A stretch of DNA of 64,000 nucleotides, from positions 60,469 through 124,468 of the forward strand of contig NZ_JAUSSM010000011.1 in the NCBI RefSeq assembly GCF_030812315.1, written 5' to 3'. The translations under genes and the position numbers were made by a program. Within the stretch, counting starts at the first letter, position 1, and each line of letters begins with the position of its first letter. The notes beneath the pieces are model-generated. The model saw only the letters and a list, made by a program, of their open reading frames with translations. It searched no databases and was not told the DNA's origin. The stretch comes from Arthrobacter oryzae (GTDB taxonomy: Bacteria; Actinomycetota; Actinomycetes; Actinomycetales; Micrococcaceae). Positions 26,761-35,100 of this stretch are shown here, in pieces.

Positions 26761-27233
26761 CGGCCGTGGACGAGGTTTCGCCACGCCCGGCCACCGGCGG
26801 GGAAGGCAACGACGCGGAAGGCAGTAGGGGGGAAGGCACGGGCGTGGACTGGGCAGCCCTGGAAGCCGCCGCCGTTTCAGCCATGAAGAACGCGTATGCA
26901 CCGTATTCGAAGTTCGCGGTGGGGGCAGCGGCCCTCACCGCGAACGGCAGGATTGTCAGCGGGTGCAACGTCGAAAACGCCAGTTACGGCCTGACGCTGT
27001 GCGCCGAATGCGCCTTGGTGGGCAATCTGCACATGACCGGCGGCGGGCTCCTGCGCGCCTTCTACTGTGTGGACGCCGGCGGCAACATCCTGATGCCGTG
27101 CGGGCGCTGCCGCCAGCTGCTGTACGAATTCCGTGCTCCTGACATGGAGCTGATGACAACGCAGGGAATCAAAACCATGGACCAGGTGCTACCCGATGCC
27201 TTTGGTCCCCAACACCTGGAGGAACCCCGGTGA
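26757..27233 (+). CDS. cdd: Cytidine deaminase
   Basis: Deaminates cytidine and deoxycytidine to uridine and deoxyuridine. NVEN (71-74), C82-A-E84 and PCGRC (C115, C118) supply substrate binding, the catalytic Glu and three zinc ligands of a small tetrameric CDA. TTG 26757 is coupled to the permease stop (TTGA); GTG 26766 is an alternative. The first 30 residues are a Gly/Glu-rich extension absent from typical 130-aa CDAs. It is followed by deoA with a 4-base overlap. Confidence 0.95.
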   Translation: MTAVDEVSPRPATGGEGNDAEGSRGEGTGVDWAALEAAAVSAMKNAYAPYSKFAVGAAALTANGRIVSGCNVENASYGLTLCAECALVGNLHMTGGGLLRAFYCVDAGGNILMPCGRCRQLLYEFRAPDMELMTTQGIKTMDQVLPDAFGPQHLEEPR

Positions 27234-28552
27234 CACAAACCCCAAGCAACACCGAGGCGTTCGACGCCGTCGACATCATCCGCATCAAACGGGACAGGGG
27301 CGTCCTGACCCCGGCACAGATCGACTGGACCATCGACGCCTACACCCGCGGCGCGATTGCCGACGAGCAGATGGCCGCCCTGAACATGGCCATCCTGCTC
27401 AACGGCATGGACCGCGCGGAGATCTCGCGCTGGACCGCAGCGATGATCGCCTCCGGCGAGCGGATGGACTTTTCCGGCCTGCGGCGTCCCGACGGCGGCG
27501 TGAAAGCGACGTCGGACAAGCACTCCACGGGGGGTGTGGGGGACAAGATCACCCTCCCGTTGGCGCCGTTGGTCGCTGTTTTTGGCGTAGCCGTTCCGCA
27601 GCTCTCCGGGCGCGGCCTCGGGCACACGGGCGGCACGCTGGACAAGCTGGAATCGATCCCGGGATGGCGCGCAGCACTGAGCAACGACGAGATGATGGCC
27701 CAGCTGCAGGACGTCGGGGCAGTGATCTGCGCCGCGGGTGCCGGTCTGGCTCCAGCGGACAAGAAGCTTTACGCCCTGAGGGACGTCACCGGAACCGTGG
27801 AGGCGATCCCGCTCATCGCGTCCTCCATCATGAGCAAGAAAATCGCCGAAGGCACCGGCTCGCTGGTCTTGGATGTCAAGGTCGGAAGCGGCGCCTTTAT
27901 GAAGGATGAGGCCCGCGCCAGGGAACTGGCCGAGACTATGGTCGCACTGGGCAAGGACGCCGGGGTCAACACGGTTGCGCTGCTGACCAACATGAACACG
28001 CCACTGGGGCTCACGGCCGGAAACGCCATCGAGGTGGAGGAGTCCGTGGAGGTCCTGGCCGGCGGCGGTCCGGAGGACGTCGTCGAACTGACCGTCCGCC
28101 TGGCTGAGGAAATGCTGGCTTGCGCAGGCGTGCACGACGCCGACCCGCGCGCCGCACTCAAGGACGGCCGGGCCATGGACGTCTGGAACCGCATGATCGA
28201 GGCGCAGGGAGGCGACCCCCGGGCCGCCTTGCCCGTTGCCAAGGAATCCGAGGTTATCTACGCGCCGGCCGACGGGGTCCTCGTGGAGCTTGACGCACTG
28301 TCCGTGGGCGTGGCGGCCTGGCGGCTGGGTGCCGGCCGGGCCCGCAAGGAGGACCGGGTCCAGGCAGGGGCCGGCGTCAGGCTGCACGCCAAGCCCGGTG
28401 CCGTGGTCCGTGCCGGCGAGCCGCTGATGACACTGCTGACGGACACCCCGGAGAAGTTCGGACGTGCCAAGGAAGTCCTCGAAGGTGCCGTTGTGATTGC
28501 GCCGGAAGGCTCCCGGCCCGCGCAGAAACTCATCATCGACCGCATCGCCTGA
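27230..28552 (+). CDS. deoA: Thymidine / pyrimidine-nucleoside phosphorylase
   Basis: Phosphorolyses thymidine or uridine to base plus (deoxy)ribose-1-phosphate. The phosphate-binding signature DKHSTGGVGDK is at 96-106, followed by SGRGLGHTGGTLDKLESI and VLDVKVGSGAFMK. 440 aa, full length with the C-terminal domain. Last gene of the uptake-cdd-deoA unit: imported cytidine is deaminated and then cleaved for carbon or base salvage. Confidence 0.96.
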   Translation: MTQTPSNTEAFDAVDIIRIKRDRGVLTPAQIDWTIDAYTRGAIADEQMAALNMAILLNGMDRAEISRWTAAMIASGERMDFSGLRRPDGGVKATSDKHSTGGVGDKITLPLAPLVAVFGVAVPQLSGRGLGHTGGTLDKLESIPGWRAALSNDEMMAQLQDVGAVICAAGAGLAPADKKLYALRDVTGTVEAIPLIASSIMSKKIAEGTGSLVLDVKVGSGAFMKDEARARELAETMVALGKDAGVNTVALLTNMNTPLGLTAGNAIEVEESVEVLAGGGPEDVVELTVRLAEEMLACAGVHDADPRAALKDGRAMDVWNRMIEAQGGDPRAALPVAKESEVIYAPADGVLVELDALSVGVAAWRLGAGRARKEDRVQAGAGVRLHAKPGAVVRAGEPLMTLLTDTPEKFGRAKEVLEGAVVIAPEGSRPAQKLIIDRIA

Positions 28553-28560
28553 CCACGTGA

Positions 28561-28622
28561 TTCTCCCCGGCCGGGGTCCCTGTGGCGGCGCCCCGGCCGC
28601 CTTCGGAAACGGCCGGGGAGAA
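28561..28622 (+). terminator. Terminator of the nucleoside operon
   Basis: Outer 12-base arms TTCTCCCCGGCC (28561-28572) and its complement (28611-28622), enclosing a second GGCGGC/GCCGCC hairpin. Placed between deoA and the first dedA. Confidence 0.75.
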
Positions 28623-28650
28623 AACGGGTGGCCCCGGCCGTTAGGAAACT

Positions 28651-29283
28651 GTGCAGGCTATCAACGACTTTATTCTTGCGGCGGCAGGACAGCCCTGGGT
28701 CCTCCTTGTGGTGCTGGCCTGCTGCGTGATCGACGGGTTCTTCCCGCCGATCCCCAGTGAGTCGGTGGTAGTGGGCCTGGCAGCCGTGGCAGCAACCGCC
28801 GATGTCCCCAACCCCTGGCTGCTGATGCTCGTGGCCGCACTCGGTGCATTCGGCGGCGACAACATCGCCTACCTCATCGGACGCAGGGTAGGCACGCGGC
28901 GGTGGCGGTGGATGCGTGGGCCGCGGATGCAGACAGCCTTTCACTGGGCCGGCAACGAACTCAGGAAGCGGCCGGCGTCCCTTGTGCTCGTGGCCCGCTT
29001 TGTTCCGATTGGCCGCGTGGCAGTGAACCTCACGGCCGGAGCCACGCAATTTCCGCACTTGCGGTTCGTGGGGCTAACCGTGTTGTCCGCCGCGCTGTGG
29101 TCCTCGTATTCCGTAGCGATCGGGCTGTTTTTCGGGCAGTGGTTCGAGGACAACCATCTGCTGGGTGCCACCATTGCCATTGTCTGCGCCATCCTGCTCG
29201 GCATCATTGTGGACATCCTGATTGGCCGCTTCCGCGGCCGGCTGCCCGAGGAACCGGCGGAGGAGCCCGCATCAGGTCCCTAG
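28651..29283 (+). CDS. DedA-family membrane protein (1)
   Basis: 210-aa DedA/SNARE-associated (VTT) protein. FFPPIPSESVVV, GDNIAYLIGRRVG and ARFVPIGRVAVNLTAGA are the characteristic reentrant-loop and Arg-containing motifs; about five membrane helices. DedA proteins are implicated in lipid flipping and proton-coupled membrane homeostasis. GTG start. Paralogous to the gene 150 bases downstream. Confidence 0.92.
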   Translation: MQAINDFILAAAGQPWVLLVVLACCVIDGFFPPIPSESVVVGLAAVAATADVPNPWLLMLVAALGAFGGDNIAYLIGRRVGTRRWRWMRGPRMQTAFHWAGNELRKRPASLVLVARFVPIGRVAVNLTAGATQFPHLRFVGLTVLSAALWSSYSVAIGLFFGQWFEDNHLLGATIAIVCAILLGIIVDILIGRFRGRLPEEPAEEPASGP

Positions 29284-29340
29284 AAAGGGCCCGTGAAAGA
29301 GCACAGGCATGGGCACGCGCCCGCCCGGAAGGAGGCTCCA

Positions 29341-29370
29341 ATGAATTGTTTTTCTCTTCCCCGAGCGTAG
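29341..29370 (+). CDS. Possible leader micro-ORF between dedA genes
   Basis: ATG AAT TGT ... TAG encodes only MNCFSLPRA. It is listed because AAGGAGG (29329-29335) is an almost perfect Shine-Dalgarno five bases upstream, stronger than that of most genes here. No overlapping gene needs it. It could be a regulatory leader peptide for the second dedA or chance. Confidence 0.25.
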   Translation: MNCFSLPRA

Positions 29371-29435
29371 CGAATCATGCTTCTGACATGCGACACTAAA
29401 TAGGATTTCCATCACTTCATAGGAGCAGGGCCCGC

Positions 29436-30164
29436 GTGGAATTTATCAATGAGGCAGTGCTCCATGCCGCAGGCCAATGGTGGATCTATCCCATCCTGCT
29501 GGTGTTCTTTTTTGTTGACGGATTCGCGATGGTGGTCCCCAGCGAAACCCTTATCGTCGCCCTCGCTGCGTTCTCCCGGCAGAGCGGCGAACCCAACCTC
29601 TGGATCCTCGGTGCCACCGCGCTGGTTGGCGCCATTGCCGGCGACAACATGGCGTACATGCTGGGTCGAAAGATCGGGCTGGAACGGTGGCGCTGGATGC
29701 GCAAGCCCAAGGTCCAGAAAGTCTTCGCGTGGGCCCACTATGAGCTGGAGAAGCGCGGCGCCGTCCTGATCTTCACGGCCCGGTACATCCCTTGGGGCCG
29801 CGTGGCAGTTAACTATGTTGCCGGCACCACCGCTTTCCCGCACCGTAGGTTCTTCATCCTGGATGCCTTTGCCTGCGTCACCTGGGTGGGCTACTCGATC
29901 GGGATAGGCCTGCTGGCCAGTTCCTTCCCCTTGCTCCATGACAATCCGCTGCTCGGCGCCGGCATTGCCGTGGTGTTCGCCGTCATTCTCGGCATAATCA
30001 TTGACCACCTGCTGCGCTGGTGGCACAAGCGGCTCGGACGGCATGACGCCGAAGTCGTGGACGAGTGGCTGGACGGCGGAGCCGGCACCGCCGCGGAGGC
30101 TGTCCACGGCCACAGCACGGTCCTAGCCGCCCCGGCCGTAGATGCCGAGGCAAGGGAAGCCTGA
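29436..30164 (+). CDS. DedA-family membrane protein (2)
   Basis: 242-aa paralogue of the previous dedA: FAMVVPSETLIVALAAF, GDNMAYMLGRKIG and ARYIPWGRVAVNYVAG. It has about five membrane helices and a longer hydrophilic C-terminal tail (about 40 residues). GTG 29436. The pair probably arose by tandem duplication; WRWMR after the GRxxG motif is kept in both. Its end overlaps the promoter region of add. Confidence 0.92.
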   Translation: MEFINEAVLHAAGQWWIYPILLVFFFVDGFAMVVPSETLIVALAAFSRQSGEPNLWILGATALVGAIAGDNMAYMLGRKIGLERWRWMRKPKVQKVFAWAHYELEKRGAVLIFTARYIPWGRVAVNYVAGTTAFPHRRFFILDAFACVTWVGYSIGIGLLASSFPLLHDNPLLGAGIAVVFAVILGIIIDHLLRWWHKRLGRHDAEVVDEWLDGGAGTAAEAVHGHSTVLAAPAVDAEAREA

Positions 30165-30204
30165 CGGCTGGCATTACGCGGCCGCCGACCCTAAGGTGGG
30201 AACC

Positions 30205-31356
30205 GTGACTGAGCCTATTCTTGACGCTGCCCCTGCCCTCGACTTCGACCTCAAGAGCCTCCCCAAGGTATCCCTGCACGACCACTTGGACGGCGGCCTG
30301 CGCCCGGCCACCATCATCGATCTGGCGGAAGCGGTTGGCCACACCCTGCCCTCTACCGATCCGGTGGCGCTGGGGGAGTGGTTCCGTGAATCCGCCGACT
30401 CCGGCTCGCTGGTCCGCTACCTCGAGACCTTCGATCACACCATCGCGGTGATGCAGACCAAAGAGGGTCTCTTCCGGGTGGCCAAGGAATTCGTCGAAGA
30501 CCTTGCCGACGACGGCGTGGTGTACGGCGAAGTGCGCTGGGCACCGGAGCAGCACCTGCAGAACGGGCTGACGCTGGATGAGGTGGTCGAAGCCATCCAG
30601 GCGGGTCTTGACGCCGGTGTGGACGCCGTCGCCGAAACCGGCCGGGAGATCCAGGTGGGGCAGCTTATCACGGCGATGCGCCACGCGGACCGCGGCCAGG
30701 AGATTGCCGAACTGGCAGTCCGTCACCGCAACAACGGAGCCGTGGGCTTCGACATTGCCGGAGCCGAGGACGGCTTCCTGCCCGCCCGCTTCCGCGATGC
30801 TTTCACCTACCTTGCCCAGCACAATTTCCCCGCCACAGTCCACGCCGGCGAAGCCGCGGGCCTGGAAAGCATCCAGTCCGCCCTTGTTGACGGCCGTGCC
30901 CTGCGCCTGGGCCACGGGGTACGCATCGCCGAGGACATCACCGTCGAATTCGACGACGAGGACTCGGAAGAGGGAGACAACGCCGATGACAGCATCGGCA
31001 TGGTGACCCTTGGCGAGCTTGCCAGTTGGGTCCGCGACCGTGGCATCGCCTTGGAGATCTGCCCGTCCTCCAACCTGCAGACCGGTGCCATCGCCGGCTT
31101 CGGGGAGGGCATTGAAAGCCACCCGCTGGACATGCTTTACCAGATTGGCTTCAACGTCACCATCAACACGGACAACCGGCTGATGAGCGGCGTGACCCTC
31201 ACCGACGAGTTCGAACTGCTCGTGGAGACCTTCGACTACGATCTCGACGACCTCCTTGAACTGACGCTCAACGCTGCCGAGGCCGCGTTCCTGCCGCTGG
31301 AGGAAAAGGAAGCCCTCGTTGAGTACATCAACGACGCCTACGCCAATCTTGCCTAA
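30205..31356 (+). CDS. add: Adenosine deaminase
   Basis: Zinc enzyme converting (deoxy)adenosine to (deoxy)inosine. HDHLDGG (H25, H27), VHAGEAAG, LRLGHGVRIAED and NTDNRLMSG supply the metal ligands and catalytic residues. GTG 30205 is chosen: TAAGGT at 30192-30197 lies seven bases before it and there is no Shine-Dalgarno, so it appears leaderless; the longer frame from 30142 is within dedA. An acidic insertion (DDEDSEEGDNADDS) lies near residue 252. It complements cdd and deoA in nucleoside salvage but has its own promoter. Confidence 0.95.
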   Translation: MTEPILDAAPALDFDLKSLPKVSLHDHLDGGLRPATIIDLAEAVGHTLPSTDPVALGEWFRESADSGSLVRYLETFDHTIAVMQTKEGLFRVAKEFVEDLADDGVVYGEVRWAPEQHLQNGLTLDEVVEAIQAGLDAGVDAVAETGREIQVGQLITAMRHADRGQEIAELAVRHRNNGAVGFDIAGAEDGFLPARFRDAFTYLAQHNFPATVHAGEAAGLESIQSALVDGRALRLGHGVRIAEDITVEFDDEDSEEGDNADDSIGMVTLGELASWVRDRGIALEICPSSNLQTGAIAGFGEGIESHPLDMLYQIGFNVTINTDNRLMSGVTLTDEFELLVETFDYDLDDLLELTLNAAEAAFLPLEEKEALVEYINDAYANLA

Positions 31357-32056
31357 CGACGTTTCGGGCCCGGTCGCCTCCGATGTGGGGGTGTTGCTGG
31401 CCAGGATAGCGGCCCTGCGGGAGCACTGCCCCTGGATGCGGGCACTGACGCATGAGTCCCTCGTGGAGTACCTCCTTGAGGAGGCCTTTGAAGTGGCCGA
31501 AACAATCGAAACCGGCGCCAGCGAGGCAGAGCTCCGGGGCGAACTGGGCGATGTCCTGCTCCAGGTGGTGCTGCATGCCCGCCTGGCGGAGGAACGTGAA
31601 AGCTTCGGCTTCGACGACGTTGTCCAAGGGCTTGAGGAGAAGCTGGTCCGCCGGAATCCGCACGTGTTCCGGCCGGACGGCTCGCTGCAGGACAGCTTCC
31701 CGGCCAGCGTGGAGGAGATCGTCCGCAAGTGGGACTCCATCAAGCGGGCCGAAAAGCCGGAACGCGGTGATCCCTTCGAGGGAATTCCGCAGGCGCTTCC
31801 GGCCCTGGCCCGGGCCCAGAAGTCACAGGACCGCGCCGAGCGGGCCGGTATCGAGAGTGCCGCGCCCGTCCCTGCAGCGGACGATTTGGTCGGCGCCCTG
31901 GCCTCAGAGGAAGAGCTCGGCGAGCTGCTCTTCGGGCTCGCCGCCGCGGCCCGAACCAGGGATTTCGACGCCGAACGCGCCCTCCGCGGGGCCGTCCGGC
32001 GTTACCAGGACGGCCACCGAGCTGTTCACCCGGTCACGCCCCGGACGGGATCATGA
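31319..32056 (+). CDS. mazG: MazG-family nucleoside triphosphate pyrophosphohydrolase
   Basis: Hydrolyses NTPs or dNTPs to monophosphates and PPi, limiting aberrant nucleotides. The first MazG module is clear: LTHESLVEYLLEEAFEVAE and ELRGELGDVLLQVVLHARL carry the metal-binding acidic residues. The usual CPWDxxQTH motif reads CPWMRALTH, so the Asp and Gln are replaced. The C-terminal second module is degenerate. Start uncertain: TTG 31319 has an AGGAAAAGGA upstream but overlaps add by 38 bases; TTG 31349 (MPNDVSG) is the alternative. Confidence 0.85.
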   Translation: MSTSTTPTPILPNDVSGPVASDVGVLLARIAALREHCPWMRALTHESLVEYLLEEAFEVAETIETGASEAELRGELGDVLLQVVLHARLAEERESFGFDDVVQGLEEKLVRRNPHVFRPDGSLQDSFPASVEEIVRKWDSIKRAEKPERGDPFEGIPQALPALARAQKSQDRAERAGIESAAPVPAADDLVGALASEEELGELLFGLAAAARTRDFDAERALRGAVRRYQDGHRAVHPVTPRTGS

Positions 32057-32178
32057 CGTCCGGGTGCTGGATAGGTTTCCGTAACGTGTACCACTCTCGA
32101 CTACGCTAGTCCCTGACGAGGACGTCGAGTTTTTCCGCTAGTTTCCCAGTAAATCGCTTCACCATAAGGAGCATATTC

Positions 32179-33459
32179 ATGGCGCTTATCGATGCCATCC
32201 ACGCCCGCGAGATCCTCGATTCCCGTGGCAACCCGACCGTAGAAGTTGAAGTTCTGCTGTCCGACGGCCAGATCGGCCGTGCAGCAGTTCCCTCCGGTGC
32301 TTCCACCGGCGAACACGAGGCCGTCGAACTCCGCGACGGAGACAAGGGACGCTACCTCGGCAAGGGTGTCCAGAAGGCCGTTGACGCTGTCATCGACCAG
32401 ATTGCTCCGGCCCTGACCGGCTTCGACGCCACCGACCAGCGCAGCATCGACCAGGCCATGATCGACCTGGACGGCACTGCCAACAAGGGCAAGCTCGGCG
32501 CCAACGCCATCCTGGGCGTTTCCCTGGCCGTGGCCAACGCCGCTGCAGCGTCCGCTGACCTGCCGCTGTACAAGTACCTCGGCGGCCCCAACGCACACGT
32601 CCTCCCTGTTCCGCTGATGAACATCCTCAACGGTGGCTCGCACGCTGACTCCGACGTGGACATCCAGGAATTCATGATTGTCCCGATCGGTGCCGAGACC
32701 TTCTCCGAGGGCCTGCGCTGGGGCGTTGAGGTCTACCACAACCTCAAGTCCGTCCTGCAGGCCAAGGGCCTCTCCACCGGCCTCGGGGACGAAGGCGGCT
32801 TCGCCCCGAACCTGCCGTCCAACCGTGCAGCCCTGGACCTGATCCAGGAAGCCATCAAGAACGCCGGCTACACTCCGGGCAAGGACATCGCCCTGGCACT
32901 GGACGTTGCCTCTTCCGAGTTCTTCAAGGACGGTGCCTACCAGTTCGAAGGCAAGGCACTTTCCGCCACCGAGATGAGCGCCTACTACGCAGAGCTCGTG
33001 GCCGACTACCCGCTGGTTTCCATCGAGGACCCGCTGGATGAAAACGACTGGGAAGGCTGGAAGACCCTCACCGACTCCATCGGCGACAAGGTCCAGCTGG
33101 TGGGCGATGACCTCTTCGTCACCAACCCGGCCATCCTGCAGCGCGGCATCGACACCAAGACCGCCAACTCGCTGCTCGTCAAGGTCAACCAGATCGGCTC
33201 CCTGACGGAGACGCTGGACGCCGTGTCGCTGGCCCAGCGTGCAGGCTTCACCACCATCACCTCGCACCGCTCCGGCGAAACCGAGGACACCACCATTGCT
33301 GACATCTCCGTTGCCACCAACGCGGGCCAGATCAAGACCGGTGCCCCGGCGCGCTCCGAGCGCGTTGCCAAGTACAACCAGCTGCTGCGCATCGAAGAGG
33401 AACTCGACGACGCCGCACGCTACGCCGGACGCAGCGCATTCCCGCGTTTCAAGGGCTAG
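32179..33459 (+). CDS. eno: Enolase
   Basis: Converts 2-phosphoglycerate to phosphoenolpyruvate. Full-length 426 aa with SGASTGEHEAVELRDGD, GDEGGFAPNL, SIEDPLDENDWEGW, LLVKVNQIGSLTETL (catalytic Lys) and SHRSGETEDTTIADI. AAGGAG lies upstream of ATG 32179. Codon choice is strongly biased towards C-ending codons, as expected for a highly expressed gene. Confidence 0.98.
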   Translation: MALIDAIHAREILDSRGNPTVEVEVLLSDGQIGRAAVPSGASTGEHEAVELRDGDKGRYLGKGVQKAVDAVIDQIAPALTGFDATDQRSIDQAMIDLDGTANKGKLGANAILGVSLAVANAAAASADLPLYKYLGGPNAHVLPVPLMNILNGGSHADSDVDIQEFMIVPIGAETFSEGLRWGVEVYHNLKSVLQAKGLSTGLGDEGGFAPNLPSNRAALDLIQEAIKNAGYTPGKDIALALDVASSEFFKDGAYQFEGKALSATEMSAYYAELVADYPLVSIEDPLDENDWEGWKTLTDSIGDKVQLVGDDLFVTNPAILQRGIDTKTANSLLVKVNQIGSLTETLDAVSLAQRAGFTTITSHRSGETEDTTIADISVATNAGQIKTGAPARSERVAKYNQLLRIEEELDDAARYAGRSAFPRFKG

Positions 33460-33477
33460 CATCCAAAAAAACAGCTG

Positions 33478-33513
33478 ACCGGTGGCTATGGTTGAAAGAC
33501 CATGGCCACCGGT
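33478..33513 (+). terminator. Terminator after eno
   Basis: 14-base perfect arms ACCGGTGGCTATGG (33478-33491) and its complement (33500-33513), 8-base loop, then TCTGTTTTG. One of the most canonical intrinsic terminators in the window. Confidence 0.88.
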
Positions 33514-33584
33514 TCTGTTTTGTGCCAAGGACCGGCTCACGGCCAGGGTTGAGCACAGCACGGACCATTCATTACAGGAGTGTC

Positions 33585-34271
33585 ATGGCCACCCGCCGTC
33601 CAAAGGTTCCCCGGGCTACGCCCGCGGTGCGTCAGTCCAAGGACGCCGACGACGGCGCTGAAGTCATCCGCGCGGATTTCGGCGCGACTCGGCATCTGCC
33701 CGCCGCCGAGGCAAAACCGCCTGCTGCGCCCGGTAAAGCCACCACTGCAAGCCGCCTGGGGGCCTCGGTCAAAGCAGGGGTTGCGGCCGGCAAGCAGGCC
33801 GCCGGCCGTCCGCCCGGCAGCCAGGGGCAGGGCCCGTCCACGCGGGCGTCCGGGAAAAATGCCGGGGAAAACCAGGATCCCGTCCCCGCCAAAGCATTTT
33901 CCGGCCGGATGCTGGCCCTGGCCGTGGTCATGATTGCCATCACCATCATGCTTGCCCCCACGGTCAAGATCTTTATCGACAAACGGGCCGAGATCGCCGC
34001 GTTGGAGGCGGATATCGCTGCGCGGCAAGCCGAACGGGACAACCTGAAACTCCAGGTCTCCCGGTGGCAGGATCCGAACTACGTGAAACAGCAGGCCCGC
34101 GACCGCATTAACATGGTTATGCCGGGAGAAACCGGCTACTGGGTGTTTGGCAGCGATCTGCCGGCCGGGACCGCCAGTGGCCAGGCCGGAACAGGATCAG
34201 CAGAGGACCCGGCCAACCTGCCATGGGTGGACTCGCTTTGGGAGTCCATCAGGCGTTCGGCAACAGACTAG
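33585..34271 (+). CDS. FtsB/DivIC-like septum formation initiator
   Basis: Bitopic division protein. A basic, Pro/Ala-rich cytoplasmic tail of about 105 residues is followed by one transmembrane helix (108-126), a short coiled coil (132-160) and the FtsB/DivIC signature WQDPNYVKQQARDRINMVMPGE. FtsB partners FtsL and FtsQ at the septum. The long N-terminal tail is typical of actinobacterial versions. ATG 33585 has ACAGGAG four bases upstream. It lies between eno and DUF501-ppx, the same order I recall in mycobacteria. Confidence 0.9.
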   Translation: MATRRPKVPRATPAVRQSKDADDGAEVIRADFGATRHLPAAEAKPPAAPGKATTASRLGASVKAGVAAGKQAAGRPPGSQGQGPSTRASGKNAGENQDPVPAKAFSGRMLALAVVMIAITIMLAPTVKIFIDKRAEIAALEADIAARQAERDNLKLQVSRWQDPNYVKQQARDRINMVMPGETGYWVFGSDLPAGTASGQAGTGSAEDPANLPWVDSLWESIRRSATD

Positions 34272-34335
34272 AGGCGGTGCCCTCCGCCGGCTGTCCCACG
34301 GGGCAGCCCCCAAGGGCAGGAAGGCGGCCGCGCCA

Positions 34336-35100
34336 GTGGACCAGCATGCAGTGGGCGAAAATGCCCTGGACGGGAAACCCGTGGCAGAAGGCACAACCGT
34401 GCCGGCTTCCAGCCACCCGTCTGCCCGGGACCTGGACGTCCTGAGTCGCCAGTTGGGGCGTCCCGTACGGGACGTCGTTGAGATCCCGGCGCGCTGCGTT
34501 TGCGGAAACCCCCTGGTCGCGGCGACGTCACCCCGGCTCAGCAACGGAACGCCGTTCCCCACCACGTTCTACCTGACCCACCCGGTCATCACCTCGGCTG
34601 TGTCCCGCCTCGAAGCCGCCGGCCTGATGAACCGGATGAACGAGCGCCTCGCCGAAGACGCCGAACTCGCCGCGGACTACCGCGCGGCGCACGATGCGTA
34701 TCTCGTATCCCGGGCGGAGATTGGCGAGCGGTCAGGCATTGGCCCCGTCCCTGAGATTGACGGGATCTCCGCCGGCGGGATGCCCACCCGCGTGAAGTGC
34801 CTCCACGTCCTGGTGGGGCATTCCCTCGCTGCCGGCCTCGGGGTCAACCCGCTGGGCGATGAAGCCATTGCCGGCATCAGTGAATGGTGGACAGCGGACC
34901 GATGCTATTGCGACGGCGCCTGGGACACCGGGGGAGAGGCGCCCTCACGGGACCTCAGCCGCCACGGGCCGCAGGGGCTCCCTGACATCGTGGGCCGTCC
35001 GGCACCGGTACGCAAGACCCAGCGGCACGCTGATAGCAACCACGCTGATAGCCACCACGCTGAAGAGAACACCGAAGACTCCACGGAGGCCGCCCAGTGA
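34336..35100 (+). CDS. DUF501 domain-containing protein
   Basis: Conserved actinobacterial protein of unknown function. The DUF501 core starts at LSRQLGRPVRDVVEIPARCVCGNPLV and includes TPFPTTFYLTHP, MPTRVKCLHVLVGHSLAAG and a final CYC, with conserved Cys and His residues suggesting a metal site (inference). The start is uncertain: GTG 34336, 34351 or 34381 are all in frame. The C terminus ends in a low-complexity His/Asp stretch with a 15-base repeat (HADSN, HADSH, HAEEN). It overlaps ppx by four bases. Confidence 0.85.
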   Translation: MDQHAVGENALDGKPVAEGTTVPASSHPSARDLDVLSRQLGRPVRDVVEIPARCVCGNPLVAATSPRLSNGTPFPTTFYLTHPVITSAVSRLEAAGLMNRMNERLAEDAELAADYRAAHDAYLVSRAEIGERSGIGPVPEIDGISAGGMPTRVKCLHVLVGHSLAAGLGVNPLGDEAIAGISEWWTADRCYCDGAWDTGGEAPSRDLSRHGPQGLPDIVGRPAPVRKTQRHADSNHADSHHAEENTEDSTEAAQ

